A stretch of DNA of 39,958 nucleotides from UBA1275 sp038124025. GTDB lineage: Bacteria; Bacteroidota; Rhodothermia; Balneolales; Balneolaceae. Positions 32,328 through 39,958 of this stretch are shown here, in pieces. The position numbers and the translations under genes were made by a program. Position 1 is the stretch's first letter. Every line of letters begins with the position of its first letter. The notes beneath the pieces are model-generated. The model worked only from the letters and a program-made list of their open reading frames with translations. It ran no database searches and had not been told where the DNA came from. The DNA lies in NCBI GenBank assembly GCA_038124025.1, contig JAYPBC010000018.1, forward strand, positions 1 through 39,958, given 5' to 3'.

Positions 32328-33671
32328 TTAGTTTTTATTCCGCGTTAAACGATGGAAGCGAGTATTATGTAATAAAGCCGCTGTGGTTAAACCCGCTATA
32401 AGCCCCATCCATAAGCCTTGAGGACCATATCCCCCATAAAAGCTTAGATAATAACCCACAGAAAAACCAATGATCCAGTAGGAAATTAAGTTGAATACCA
32501 TAGGCATACGGGTATCCTTTAATCCTCGAAGCGCTCCAAAACCTCCCACTTGTAACCCATCGGAAAGTTGGAATACCGCCGCAAAAAAGACCAGACTCAC
32601 CGCTAGATCAGTAACCTCTACATCCTGAGTGTATACACCTACAATGGTCTCTGGAAAAGTAAAAAGCAATAGAGCAGTAATACTGGTGACGCCAGTACAA
32701 ACAGCGGTGCCAGTAAACCCCCTAAAACGTGCCTCTTGAAGAAGTCCTTTGCCCATTGAAACTCCAACGCGCTGCGAAATAGCTAGAGATAGTCCAAGAG
32801 GAATCATAAAAACGGTAGCGGCAATATTGATTGCCACCTGATGGGCAGCAGAAGCTTGTACGCTAAGGGTGCCCATAAGTACGCTAACAGCTGCAAACAA
32901 AAGGACTTCCATTGTAGTACTCAAGGCATTAGGGACTCCAATCTTTAACAGTTCAGCGATACGACCCCAATCGGGACCTTTAGTACGGGAAAAAATATTA
33001 AATCGGCGAAAGGTTTTGAAGTTTGCCGTAAACAGTAACATGGCAATTCCACCGGCCCATTGGACAAGTGATGTGGCATATCCCGTACCTTCAGCTCCGA
33101 GTTGGGGGAATCCAAAGGCTCCATACATGAAAACATAGTCCGCTGGAATATTTACTATGAGCATACCTAAGGCCACTAACATGGCTGGCCTAGTGAAAGC
33201 CAGCCCTTCACTGAAATAACGAAAACCTGAAAACAAGAAATAGGCAGGGATCCCCCAAGATGCTGCTAGCATGTAGTCGGTTGCAAAGGGGATAATTTCT
33301 GAATCGACCCCTACCACAGGCATTAACTGAGCAAGCCAACGAACAATAAAAAAAGAAGGTATGGCAATTAATCCGACTAGCCACAACATCTGCCGGGCAC
33401 TCTTCCCTATTTCATCGAATCGCTTAGCGCCTAGATGATGTGAAACTACTGGATTTATAGCTACCAGTGTTCCAATACCAAACATGAGCACAGGTAGATA
33501 AAGTGCATTTCCTACGGCTACACCAGCGAGGTCTGCGGCGCTAAGTTGACCGGCCATAATGGTATCGGTAACATTTAATCCCATTCCCAATAACTGAGTT
33601 CCTACAATAGGGCCACCAATTTTAGCTAGCGCCGAAGCCTCTTTTTGTACCGAACTAATTGTAATGGACAT
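32328..33671 (-). CDS. MATE family efflux transporter
   Basis: Inner-membrane multidrug/toxin or metabolite exporter of 447 aa with about twelve hydrophobic helices in two homologous halves. The first half has GGPIVGTQLLGMGLNVTDTI and GTLVAINPVVSHHLGAKR; the second half has GVPNALSTTMEVLLF and MIPLGLSLAISQRVGVSMGK. Coupling ion (H+ or Na+) is not evident. The ATG at 33671 (SITISSVQKEASALAK) is chosen, as the longer reading from 33713 would overlap the dehydrogenase gene by 32 nt. It lies 10 bp after that gene and just before the polyketide synthase. Confidence 0.92.
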   Translation of the reverse strand: MSITISSVQKEASALAKIGGPIVGTQLLGMGLNVTDTIMAGQLSAADLAGVAVGNALYLPVLMFGIGTLVAINPVVSHHLGAKRFDEIGKSARQMLWLVGLIAIPSFFIVRWLAQLMPVVGVDSEIIPFATDYMLAASWGIPAYFLFSGFRYFSEGLAFTRPAMLVALGMLIVNIPADYVFMYGAFGFPQLGAEGTGYATSLVQWAGGIAMLLFTANFKTFRRFNIFSRTKGPDWGRIAELLKIGVPNALSTTMEVLLFAAVSVLMGTLSVQASAAHQVAINIAATVFMIPLGLSLAISQRVGVSMGKGLLQEARFRGFTGTAVCTGVTSITALLLFTFPETIVGVYTQDVEVTDLAVSLVFFAAVFQLSDGLQVGGFGALRGLKDTRMPMVFNLISYWIIGFSVGYYLSFYGGYGPQGLWMGLIAGLTTAALLHNTRFHRLTRNKN

Positions 33672-33681
33672 GGCAATAGAT

Positions 33682-34659
33682 TTAAGAAGCGGTAATAAGG
33701 TTGGGAATTTCACTTGGATCCATTTTATTAAGAATCCCAGCGATAGCGTTCGCCGCCAATTGTCCTATGGCTGTTCGTGTTTCGTGTGTTGCACTTGCAA
33801 TATGGGGAAGTAATGTGCAATTAGGCGCGGTGAGTAGGTCGGGATGAACGGTGGGCTCAAACTCGTACACATCAATTCCAGCCCCGCCAATTTGCCCCTG
33901 ATGCAATGCATGGGCTAAAGCTTGTTCATCAATGACAGGTCCTCTAGAAATATTCAGCACAATTGTATGAGTTTGCATAAGGTTTAGACGACGAGCATCG
34001 ATGAGATGATGGGTACTTTTATGTAGAGGGCAATGTAGGCTAAGGACGTCCGATGTACGCAGTAAATTATCTAGGTCCTCCACATAGGTTGCCTGCAGAG
34101 GCTCTTCAATAGAGGAAGGTAGTTTCGTACGATTATGATAGTAAACCTTCAATCCGAATGCCTGAGCTCTCTTCGCAAAAGATTGCCCGATGCGTCCCAT
34201 TCCTATAATTCCAAGTTTTTTCCCAGAGAGTTCCATTCCTAAAAATCCTAATGGTTCCCACTGTTTAAAGTGTCCATCTCTTAGATATTTTTCAGCCTTG
34301 TTGAATGAGCGAGTGGTCGCCAGTAGAAGTCCCATAGTGAAATCTGCGCAGGACTCGGTGAGTACATCCGGTGTATTTGCTACTTGGATATTGCAACGAT
34401 GAGCGGCTTGGACGTCTATATTGTTATAGCCAACCGCAAAATTGGCTACTATTTTTAACTGTTTTGCGGATTCTAATACTCCGGCAGTAACCGGGGTAGA
34501 AAGCATGCAAAGCAAAGCGTCATATTCTGCTATAACCTCAAGTAATGATTCTTCAGTCAAAAATTCCCCTTGTCTGCCTATCGTAACCTCACCTAAGGTC
34601 TGGAGAAACTCAACATTAGACGCTGGGATAGGTTCCGTTACTAAAATTCGGAAGCCCAT
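33682..34659 (-). CDS. 2-hydroxyacid dehydrogenase (glyoxylate/hydroxypyruvate reductase type)
   Basis: NAD(P)-dependent D-2-hydroxyacid dehydrogenase of 325 aa. The nucleotide-binding fold is GKKLGIIGMGRIGQSFAKRA (GxGxxG at 153-158). The catalytic Arg239 lies in NISRGPVIDE and catalytic His286 in LLPHIASATHETR; GIDVYEFEP supplies the conserved acidic residues between. The N-terminal substrate domain has NFAVGYNNIDVQAA. Substrate is probably glyoxylate or hydroxypyruvate, but related enzymes use other 2-oxoacids. It begins 4 bp after rsfS and precedes MATE by 10 bp. Confidence 0.92.
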   Translation of the reverse strand: MGFRILVTEPIPASNVEFLQTLGEVTIGRQGEFLTEESLLEVIAEYDALLCMLSTPVTAGVLESAKQLKIVANFAVGYNNIDVQAAHRCNIQVANTPDVLTESCADFTMGLLLATTRSFNKAEKYLRDGHFKQWEPLGFLGMELSGKKLGIIGMGRIGQSFAKRAQAFGLKVYYHNRTKLPSSIEEPLQATYVEDLDNLLRTSDVLSLHCPLHKSTHHLIDARRLNLMQTHTIVLNISRGPVIDEQALAHALHQGQIGGAGIDVYEFEPTVHPDLLTAPNCTLLPHIASATHETRTAIGQLAANAIAGILNKMDPSEIPNLITAS

Positions 34660-34663
34660 TAGC

Positions 34664-35065
34664 TTAGTCTTCAGATTTGATATAGGTGGTTTTGGCGTCG
34701 TTCCACATGAGTTCTAAATTATAAAAGCTTCTTTTCTCTTCTGTCATTATGTGTACCACCGTATGGATGAAATCCAGGATAATCCATGATCTAGCTTGCA
34801 AACCTTCCTTTTTCCAAGCTTTATCGCCTGTTTTTTCTTGAACCTCTGCCTCCACAGCGTCAGCAATGGCTTTAATTTGAGTATCCGAGCCACCAGTACA
34901 AATCACAAAAAAATCCGCTAGAGTGGTTTGAGCTGAGATATCTAAGACCGTAATATCTTTGGCTTTTTTACTTTCCATGCCCTCAATAATATGGGCTACA
35001 AGGGTATTAGAGTCTGGTTTAGCCTCGATAAATTGATTGTTAGCGGGTTTTTCAATTTTTGTCAT
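34664..35065 (-). CDS. rsfS: Ribosome silencing factor RsfS
   Basis: Protein of 133 aa that binds L14 and blocks subunit joining under nutrient limitation. The DUF143 core is present: DISAQTTLADFFVICTGGSD, AIADAVEAEV, then SWIILDFIHTVVHIM. About twenty extra N-terminal residues (IEKPANNQFIEAK) precede the core. It starts 2 bp after the LytR_C gene, a pairing common in Bacteroidota, where ftsH often follows; here ftsH is replaced by the dehydrogenase. Confidence 0.95.
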   Translation of the reverse strand: MTKIEKPANNQFIEAKPDSNTLVAHIIEGMESKKAKDITVLDISAQTTLADFFVICTGGSDTQIKAIADAVEAEVQEKTGDKAWKKEGLQARSWIILDFIHTVVHIMTEEKRSFYNLELMWNDAKTTYIKSED

Positions 35066-35067
35066 AG

Positions 35068-35526
35068 TTAATCTGTGTTCAGCGATTCATAGTCTTGGCC
35101 AATTACAACGGTAACATCCAGAAAGAAGTCTGGGGATTCTTCTTGAATGACATGTAGCGGATCAACACCTAAAGCATCGGCCACACGATAGGCATTCGCC
35201 ATGACCCCGCTTCGGGATATTATCATGGTGTTTTTAATATCAAAATGATCAAAATTACCGGTTTCAACTACATCAAACCCATTTTTCCTTAAAACGGATG
35301 TGTATGCATTAGCGATACCAGAAACCCCACAGCCATTTAGTACTTCGATTTGGATGATATCACTGATAAGTTGAGCATTCTGCTCTGCTCGTTCATTCTG
35401 TATCCTAGGAAATAAAACTCTAGTGAATACAGCTAATAGCAAAATGACGAGTAAGAGACTCAAAAAGCCAATAGCTGCATGCAAATAAAGAGAATTAGAG
35501 GAGGAATCTCTAGGTGTCTGACTCAT
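35068..35526 (-). CDS. LytR C-terminal domain membrane protein
   Basis: Protein of 152 aa with one N-terminal transmembrane helix (about residues 17-36) and a periplasmic LytR_C domain (about 52-147: IEVLNGCGVSGIANAYTSVL, RKNGFDVV, VADALGVDPLHV, DVTVVIGQDY). It lacks the LCP phosphotransferase domain, so it is the short stand-alone form seen upstream of rsfS in Bacteroidota. Function unknown, likely envelope. Gene begins 9 bp after the unknown secreted protein stop and ends 2 bp before rsfS. Confidence 0.9.
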   Translation of the reverse strand: MSQTPRDSSSNSLYLHAAIGFLSLLLVILLLAVFTRVLFPRIQNERAEQNAQLISDIIQIEVLNGCGVSGIANAYTSVLRKNGFDVVETGNFDHFDIKNTMIISRSGVMANAYRVADALGVDPLHVIQEESPDFFLDVTVVIGQDYESLNTD

Positions 35527-35535
35527 GTAATCTAT

Positions 35536-36063
35536 CTAGTACCACATTCCGTATGATCGATACGGGTTAAATCTAGAATAGGGGTTGTATCCCATTGTAT
35601 TAGGTACCTGTTGATACTGTACCCGCAGAAAAGCTTTATCTGAAATTTGATAATTCAACTCAGCGTTTCGAATCATTACTTGTGGACTGAAACCCTGTTG
35701 GATACTATTACCGTTTGATCCAAAACCAGGGGTATTTCCGCCAAAAGGTGAGTGTAAAAAGGATACATCTACTCTACCTTGTAGCTTTGGACTAAATGCA
35801 AATTGAAGTGTGTTTGTGTAGGCATTGATATTCTGAACACCTCCGCCATAAGCAGCAAAACTCATTTCATAGGAATGAGACATTTGAACATTAATCTTTT
35901 GGAAAAATTGGTTTAAACTGTGCTGAACAGTTGGAGTTGTACGATTAATAATAGGTCCAGAGTAATCATAAGGGGTAGGTAAATTCTTGCGTAGCTGCGC
36001 CTGAGTATCAAATGAGATACCAAGTAGTATGAAAAAAACTAATAAATAATAAAGCGATTTCAT
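35536..36063 (-). CDS. Exported protein of unknown function
   Basis: Protein of 175 aa that I do not recognise. A clear signal peptide (YYLLVFFILLGISFDTQAQ) should be cut after about residue 22. The mature part is rich in Tyr, Asn, Gly and Phe, with alternating hydrophobic stretches (YEMSFAAYGGG, LQFAFSPKLQGRVDVSFLH, LRVQYQQVP) that suggest a small beta-structured periplasmic or outer-membrane protein, ending SRFNPYRSYGMWY. It is first in the LytR_C-rsfS-dehydrogenase series. The start is an ATG at 36063. Confidence 0.78.
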   Translation of the reverse strand: MKSLYYLLVFFILLGISFDTQAQLRKNLPTPYDYSGPIINRTTPTVQHSLNQFFQKINVQMSHSYEMSFAAYGGGVQNINAYTNTLQFAFSPKLQGRVDVSFLHSPFGGNTPGFGSNGNSIQQGFSPQVMIRNAELNYQISDKAFLRVQYQQVPNTMGYNPYSRFNPYRSYGMWY

Positions 36064-36199
36064 GGTTGTGTCTGTGGGTCTATATACTATTTAGCTCAAA
36101 CGCTTATGTAGGATGACTTATTATAATGAATAGTCTCTAAATAATAAACCTAAACTATGGTTATTTGAAATTGCTTGTTGGCCATAAAAATAGTATATT

Positions 36200-36268
36200 T
36201 TTTCCCTTTTTAATGCTGAAATAATGCCTGTTCTGTGTACCCTATTCCAACAGTATAAAAAGGGAAAA
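36200..36268. repeat. 13-bp inverted repeat in queA upstream region
   Basis: TTTTCCCTTTTTA (36200-36212) and TAAAAAGGGAAAA (36256-36268) are perfect reverse complements separated by 43 nt. They sit between the divergent unknown gene and queA, 39 bp before the queA start. The arms could form a long hairpin in a queA leader or a looped operator. No preQ1 riboswitch pattern was recognised inside. Confidence 0.5.
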
Positions 36269-36306
36269 TTGACTAATAAAAAGGCTCAAGAAGTAAAAAA
36301 TAAGGA

Positions 36307-37362
36307 ATGAAACTTACCGATTTTAGATACGAAATAGAAGGTTTAAATATCCCAGACGCGCCACTTGAAGAAAGAGACAGCGCAAAACTAATGGTTCTCA
36401 ATCGAGCTGAGCAAACGATAGACCATCGACAATTTTCAGATATACATGAATATTTGAATGAAGGAGATGTGCTCTTATACAATAACACTAAAGTATTTCC
36501 TGCTCGTTTGAATGGAAAGAAAGAAAAGACCGAAGCAGATATCGAGGTGTTTCTCTTACGAGAGCTTCAACCTGAAAATATGTTGTGGGATGTATTGGTA
36601 GAACCTGCTCGTAAAATTCGGATTGGGAACAAGTTATATTTTGGGGAAGATGAAAATGAGTTAATGGCAGAAGTGGTCGACAATACCACCTCTCGTGGGA
36701 GAACGATTCGTTTTCTTTTTGACGGGCCCAATCATGAATTGTACGAACGATTGGATTCTTTGGGGAAAATGCCATTACCCCCATACATCGAACGTGAACC
36801 AGTAGACGAAGATAAAGAGCGTTATCAGACGGTATTTGCCTCTGAGCGTGGAGCGGTTGCTGCACCTACGGCAGGTATGCATTTCACACAGGCCTTATTA
36901 GACAAAATAAAGGCCAAGGGTGTTCATTTACTTCCTATTACCTTACACATTGGGTGGGGTACTTTCCGAAACGTAGAAGTAGAGGATCTGACAAAACATC
37001 GTATGGATTCTGAGAATTATTTTATTTCAAAGGATACATCTGACCAAATAAACACAGCGCTAAAAAGTAAGAAGCACAAAGTAGTTGCCATGGGTGCCAG
37101 TGTAGTGCGAGCGATTGAGACCAGTGTTATGGCCAGTGGAATGAGTAAGCAGGGTACAGGTTGGACTGATAAATTCATATATCCTCCTTACCAGTTCAAA
37201 ATAACAGAGTCCCTAATAAGCAATTTTCACCGCCCTGAATCCACATTACTTATGTTAGGAGCAGCTTTTGCTGGCTACGATTTACTCATGAAAGCCTACG
37301 AAGAGGCCAAAGAAAAGGACTACAGATTGTTTTCCTTTGGCGACGCCATGATAGTCATTTAA
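36307..37362 (+). CDS. queA: tRNA preQ1(34) S-adenosylmethionine ribosyltransferase-isomerase
   Basis: Cytoplasmic enzyme of queuosine synthesis, 351 aa, that transfers and rearranges the ribose of SAM onto preQ1 in tRNA. Landmarks: FRYEIEGLNIPDAPLEERD at the start, GDVLLYNNTKVFPARL, GKMPLPPYIER, YQTVFASERGAVAAPTAGMH, THIGWGTF-like LHIGWGTFRNVEVEDL, and NFHRPESTLLML near the end. Start at 36307 is preceded by AAGGA. First of a queA-ispD-ispF-dedA series (gaps 12, 2 and 51 bp) and divergent from the secreted protein. Confidence 0.96.
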   Translation: MKLTDFRYEIEGLNIPDAPLEERDSAKLMVLNRAEQTIDHRQFSDIHEYLNEGDVLLYNNTKVFPARLNGKKEKTEADIEVFLLRELQPENMLWDVLVEPARKIRIGNKLYFGEDENELMAEVVDNTTSRGRTIRFLFDGPNHELYERLDSLGKMPLPPYIEREPVDEDKERYQTVFASERGAVAAPTAGMHFTQALLDKIKAKGVHLLPITLHIGWGTFRNVEVEDLTKHRMDSENYFISKDTSDQINTALKSKKHKVVAMGASVVRAIETSVMASGMSKQGTGWTDKFIYPPYQFKITESLISNFHRPESTLLMLGAAFAGYDLLMKAYEEAKEKDYRLFSFGDAMIVI

Positions 37363-37374
37363 CTAATTAGGTAT

Positions 37375-38082
37375 ATGATAAAACTAGCTGTCGTATTACC
37401 CGCTGCTGGAACCGGTAGCCGCATGAGAATGGAAACTCCTAAACCTTTCTTGCGACTTAAGGGAGCCACTATTTTGGAACATACTATCCGTAATTTTCTT
37501 CGGGTAGATAGTTTGGTTCAGATAGTTATTGCTACCTCTAATTCTTGGATGTCTCAAGCAAACAGTATTGCCTCATCCTTTAAGAGTGATTCCTTAAGCG
37601 TGGAGGTTGTAGAGGGTGGTTCTGAGCGACAGTTTTCTATACATCACGCCCTACAGTCTCTTGATGATCACGTAAATTTGGTAGCCGTACACGATGCGGT
37701 TAGGCCTTTTATCACAACTTCCTTAGTTGAGCTATGTTGTTCCGAAGCAAGAGATCACGGTGGCGCTATTGTCGCTGTACCGGCTAAAGACACCATCAAG
37801 CGGGTTGATGTAAAAGGATTCATTCAAGAAACTCCTAAGCGCAGCACCATTTGGCAGGCTCAAACACCTCAAATCTTTCAGCGGCCATTGCTTGAAAGAG
37901 CGTATAAAAAGGCCATTGCTGAGGACTACTTCGGAACGGATGATGCTTCTCTTGTGGAACGAATAGGCGGGAAGGTTAAGGTCATTGCAGGTGATAGAAG
38001 AAATTTGAAAATTACCTTCCCAATAGATCTAAGAGTAGCTGAAATGATTTTAGAAGAAGGATCATTTGACGTACCCCAATAG
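37375..38082 (+). CDS. ispD: 2-C-methyl-D-erythritol 4-phosphate cytidylyltransferase
   Basis: MEP-pathway enzyme of isoprenoid synthesis, 235 aa, that makes CDP-ME from CTP and MEP. The nucleotide loop VVLPAAGTGSRMRMETPKPF is at residues 5-24, VEGGSERQFSIHHAL near 80, the VHDAVRPFI metal site, and QAQTPQIFQ and DDASLVE near the C-terminus. It lies 12 bp after queA and 2 bp before ispF, the next-but-one pathway enzyme, so the pair is coupled. ispE is not here. Confidence 0.96.
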   Translation: MIKLAVVLPAAGTGSRMRMETPKPFLRLKGATILEHTIRNFLRVDSLVQIVIATSNSWMSQANSIASSFKSDSLSVEVVEGGSERQFSIHHALQSLDDHVNLVAVHDAVRPFITTSLVELCCSEARDHGGAIVAVPAKDTIKRVDVKGFIQETPKRSTIWQAQTPQIFQRPLLERAYKKAIAEDYFGTDDASLVERIGGKVKVIAGDRRNLKITFPIDLRVAEMILEEGSFDVPQ

Positions 38083-38084
38083 TC

Positions 38085-38567
38085 ATGGATATTCGAGTCG
38101 GCTTTGGTTACGATGTTCATAAATGGTCGGAAGACCGCCCACTTGTATTAGGAGGGGTTGCAATACCGCACGAAAAGGGTTTGTATGGGCATTCTGATGC
38201 AGATGTACTACTGCATGCAGTAACTGATGCTTTACTTGGGGCGCTAGCCTTGGGTGATATTGGGACTCATTTTCCGGATACCGATCCGGTTTACAAAGGT
38301 GCTGACAGTGCGCTGTTATTGGCCAAGGCTTATGGGCTAGTTAGTGTTGAGGGGTATTCATTAGGCAACATCGACGCTACTGTGGTAATGGAGCGTCCAA
38401 AATTACTGCCTTATATCCCTTCTATGCGTGAGCGTGTAGCTTCCATACTCTCCACTGATCTAGGTCGGGTATCAATTAAGGCGACAACTTCTGAGCGTAT
38501 GGGTTTTGTTGGGCGGGAAGAAGGCGCCGCAGTCATGGCCACCGTGTTGATAAAAAAGAACCGTTAA
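38085..38567 (+). CDS. ispF: 2-C-methyl-D-erythritol 2,4-cyclodiphosphate synthase
   Basis: MEP-pathway cyclase, homotrimer, 160 aa. Metal ligands are Asp10 and His12 (GYDVHKW) and His44 (LLHAVTDALLGALALGDIG). The HSDADVLLH and TTSERMGFVGREEGAAV motifs complete the family signature. Starts 2 bp after the ispD stop. No fusion with ispD. Confidence 0.97.
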   Translation: MDIRVGFGYDVHKWSEDRPLVLGGVAIPHEKGLYGHSDADVLLHAVTDALLGALALGDIGTHFPDTDPVYKGADSALLLAKAYGLVSVEGYSLGNIDATVVMERPKLLPYIPSMRERVASILSTDLGRVSIKATTSERMGFVGREEGAAVMATVLIKKNR

Positions 38568-38618
38568 TTCCCTAGTTGGAATGGTCAATTATCACTGTTC
38601 ATCTCATAGGGTATTTAA

Positions 38619-39323
38619 ATGGTAGAGATAATAAATTTAGTGGCTCAATACATTGGTCAAGTTTCACCGATTGTCATTTACTTGTTATTATTTTTAATAG
38701 CTTATGCTGAAAATGTTATACCCCCGTTGCCGGGTGATGTTATGGTGGCTTTTGGGGGGTACTTAATTTCTCTAGGTAGCATAAATGGCCTGGATCTTTG
38801 GTTAGGTACTGTGATTACCTCGGTCTTGGGCTTTATGACGATGTATCAGATGGGGCGTTACTTAGGAGGGCCGCTGTTCGAATCAACCAGTGTGTCTAAT
38901 AAAACAATAAAGAACTCCCAGAGTGAATCTTCTGTAGGAATTATTCATTCGGCAAGAAATACACTGGCGATGCTAATTTTAAAATATGCGAATCCGGGTT
39001 ATTTACGTAAAGGTAAGCAGTGGATGCATAGTTATGGGCAATGGGTGGTGGTGAGCAATCGGTTTCTTGCTGGAACCCGTTCGGTCATAGCGCTGACCGC
39101 AGGGGCAAGTAGACTGTCGGTTTGGCCAACGATTCTAAGTGCATGCATTAGTTCTATGTTGTGGAATGGAGTCCTTATATATGGGGGTTGGTGGTTAGGT
39201 GATAATTGGCGTAGAGTAGGTGTTTATTTAGAAGCCTACAGTCAATTTATTTTGTTTTTATTGGTCATTATTGGCTTGATAGGTCTAATCTCCTATCAAA
39301 GAAAGAGAAGGAATAAACAATAG
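38619..39323 (+). CDS. DedA family membrane protein
   Basis: Integral membrane protein of 234 aa, VTT/SNARE-associated fold. DedA proteins act in undecaprenyl-phosphate or phospholipid flipping. The family motif ENVIPPLPGDVMVAFGGYL lies near residue 31, and the second re-entrant motif VSNRFLAGTRSVIALTAGAS near 147 has the conserved Arg and Gly. Five or six hydrophobic segments; basic C-terminal tail RKRRNKQ. Follows ispF by 51 bp and may share its transcript. Substrate unknown. Confidence 0.92.
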   Translation: MVEIINLVAQYIGQVSPIVIYLLLFLIAYAENVIPPLPGDVMVAFGGYLISLGSINGLDLWLGTVITSVLGFMTMYQMGRYLGGPLFESTSVSNKTIKNSQSESSVGIIHSARNTLAMLILKYANPGYLRKGKQWMHSYGQWVVVSNRFLAGTRSVIALTAGASRLSVWPTILSACISSMLWNGVLIYGGWWLGDNWRRVGVYLEAYSQFILFLLVIIGLIGLISYQRKRRNKQ

Positions 39324-39423
39324 TACAAGGTGAAAGGATATTTTTAGGGCGAGTACATTTTAATAATTGTGTAAAGACCCAACTGATTAAATAAAAAAGG
39401 TAAAGTTTTTTACTAGTAAAGTA

Positions 39424-39452
39424 TTGACAATACCAACGGTTTGCGGTATTTT
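39424..39452 (+). promoter_or_regulatory. Promoter of the tRNA-tuf transcript
   Basis: TTGACA (39424-39429), 17-bp spacer, TATTTT (39447-39452), about 19 bp before the first tRNA. The same bases also give TTG plus 20 bp plus TAttTT, so the site suits both sigma70-type and Bacteroidota-type reading. Position and consensus make it the likely start for tRNA-Thr to tuf. Confidence 0.6.
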
Positions 39453-39470
39453 CCAAGTCTTTCGAAAAAA

Positions 39471-39543
39471 GCCAGTGTAGCTCAGTTGGTAGAGCAACGG
39501 TTTTGTAAACCGTCGGTCATCGGTTCGAATCCGGTCACTGGCT
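39471..39543 (+). tRNA. tRNA-Thr(TGT)
   Basis: Acceptor arm GCCAGTG pairs with CACTGGC; anticodon stem ACGGT/ACCGT holds loop TTTGTAA with anticodon TGT (reads ACA). T loop GGTTCGAATCC present; discriminator T. 73 nt, 3' CCA not encoded. Confidence 0.95.
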
Positions 39544-39619
39544 CGTTCATTGAAAATATTGACATCTAGTAATTTAAGCGGATATTGCTTCGGCAGGGTT
39601 CCTGCAAAATTACACCAAT

Positions 39620-39702
39620 GGGGAGATACCAAAGCGGCCAACTGGGGCAGACTGTAAATCTGTTGTCTTACGACTTCGTAGGTTCGAATCCTGCTCTCCC
39701 CA
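39620..39702 (+). tRNA. tRNA-Tyr(GTA)
   Basis: Acceptor arm GGGGAGA pairs with TCTCCCC; anticodon stem GCAGA/TCTGT with loop CTGTAAA gives GTA. A long class II variable arm (TGTCTTACGACTTC) is present, as expected for bacterial tRNA-Tyr. 83 nt with discriminator A, CCA not encoded. Confidence 0.95.
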
Positions 39703-39713
39703 CATGCACCCTA

Positions 39714-39786
39714 GCGGGCGTAACTCAATTGGTAGAGTGTCAGCCTTCCAAGCTGAATGTTGCCGGTTCGAACCCGGTCGCCCGCT
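39714..39786 (+). tRNA. tRNA-Gly(TCC)
   Basis: Acceptor arm GCGGGCG pairs with CGCCCGC; anticodon stem TCAGC/GCTGA with loop CTTCCAA gives TCC (reads GGA/GGG). T loop GGTTCGAACCC. 73 nt, discriminator T. Confidence 0.95.
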
Positions 39787-39792
39787 CCATCG

Positions 39793-39864
<72 letters not shown>

Positions 39865-39908
39865 CATGTAAATAGATTTATAAATCGTTCAATTAATACT
39901 GATATAAA

Positions 39909-39958
39909 ATGGCAAAAGAGACCTTTCAGCGAACCAAACCCCACGTTAATGTGGGAAC
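39909..39958 (+). CDS. tuf: Elongation factor Tu (5' end only)
   Basis: The window ends after sixteen full codons reading MAKETFQRTKPHVNVG, the diagnostic EF-Tu N-terminus (MAKEKFERTKPHVNVG in many bacteria). The rest, including the GTPase P-loop, lies outside. Placement directly after Thr-Tyr-Gly-Thr tRNA genes matches the tufB operon of E. coli. Confidence 0.93.
   Translation, partial: MAKETFQRTKPHVNVG

Noticed and set aside
36064..36306. preQ1 riboswitch upstream of queA
   Set aside because: No compact H-type pseudoknot pattern with an A-rich tail could be found; only the 13-bp inverted repeat is clear.

Overview
The window is a chromosomal stretch of a Bacteroidota-superphylum bacterium, most likely a Balneolota/Rhodothermota-type marine organism. 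The signs are: a secreted protein ending in a YPNPFNPTT-type T9SS sorting domain, a stand-alone folP-cdaA pair, L13/S9/S2/EF-Ts gene order, several TTG/GTG starts with little Shine-Dalgarno signal, and a type III PKS triad. The genus is inference. A run of 100 N inside rpsB shows this is a scaffolded assembly.

Layout. 1-2.2 kb (+): 7Fe ferredoxin, folP and cdaA (c-di-AMP synthase). 2.2-5.0 kb: DNA-damage cluster of a Y-family polymerase, a divergent unknown protein and an SRAP/YedK protease-like protein. 5.0-10.3 kb (-): a five-gene, AT-rich operon. In transcription order it encodes an inner-membrane protein that joins a FliF-like periplasmic domain and a transmembrane segment to a FliG-like rotor domain, then an exported CsgG/FlgO-like protein with a beta-rich C-terminus, a TPR lipoprotein, MotA and MotB. 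No flagellar rod, hook, filament or export gene is here. This is the most interesting part of the window: a candidate flagellum-independent ion-driven rotary machine with a fused rotor.

10.5-12.3 kb (-): sufE and a two-PAS protein, preceded by a 435-bp gap that holds a probable structured RNA or attenuator. 12.3-23.4 kb (-): meaB, methylmalonyl-CoA mutase, smc, frr, pyrH, tsf, rpsB, rpsI and rplM, largely core translation and chromosome genes. 23.5-29.1 kb (+): a T9SS-exported CotH-domain protein and aconitase. 29.2-36.1 kb (-): an exported protein of unknown function, a LytR_C protein, rsfS, a 2-hydroxyacid dehydrogenase and a MATE exporter, followed by an srsABC-like triad (type III polyketide synthase, methyltransferase, FAD monooxygenase). 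36.3-39.3 kb (+): queA, ispD, ispF and a DedA protein. 39.4 kb to the end (+): a sigma70-like promoter, tRNA-Thr(TGT), tRNA-Tyr(GTA), tRNA-Gly(TCC), tRNA-Thr(GGT) and the first 16 codons of tuf, the same order as the E. coli tufB operon.

How they work together: MotA/MotB would form the proton- or sodium-driven stator. The FliF/FliG fusion would be a membrane-anchored rotor. The exported beta-rich protein and the lipoprotein could carry the structure through the envelope. The PAS protein with sufE sits just upstream on the same strand but is separated from the motor operon by a 263-bp gap with its own dyad, so a sensory link is only a guess.
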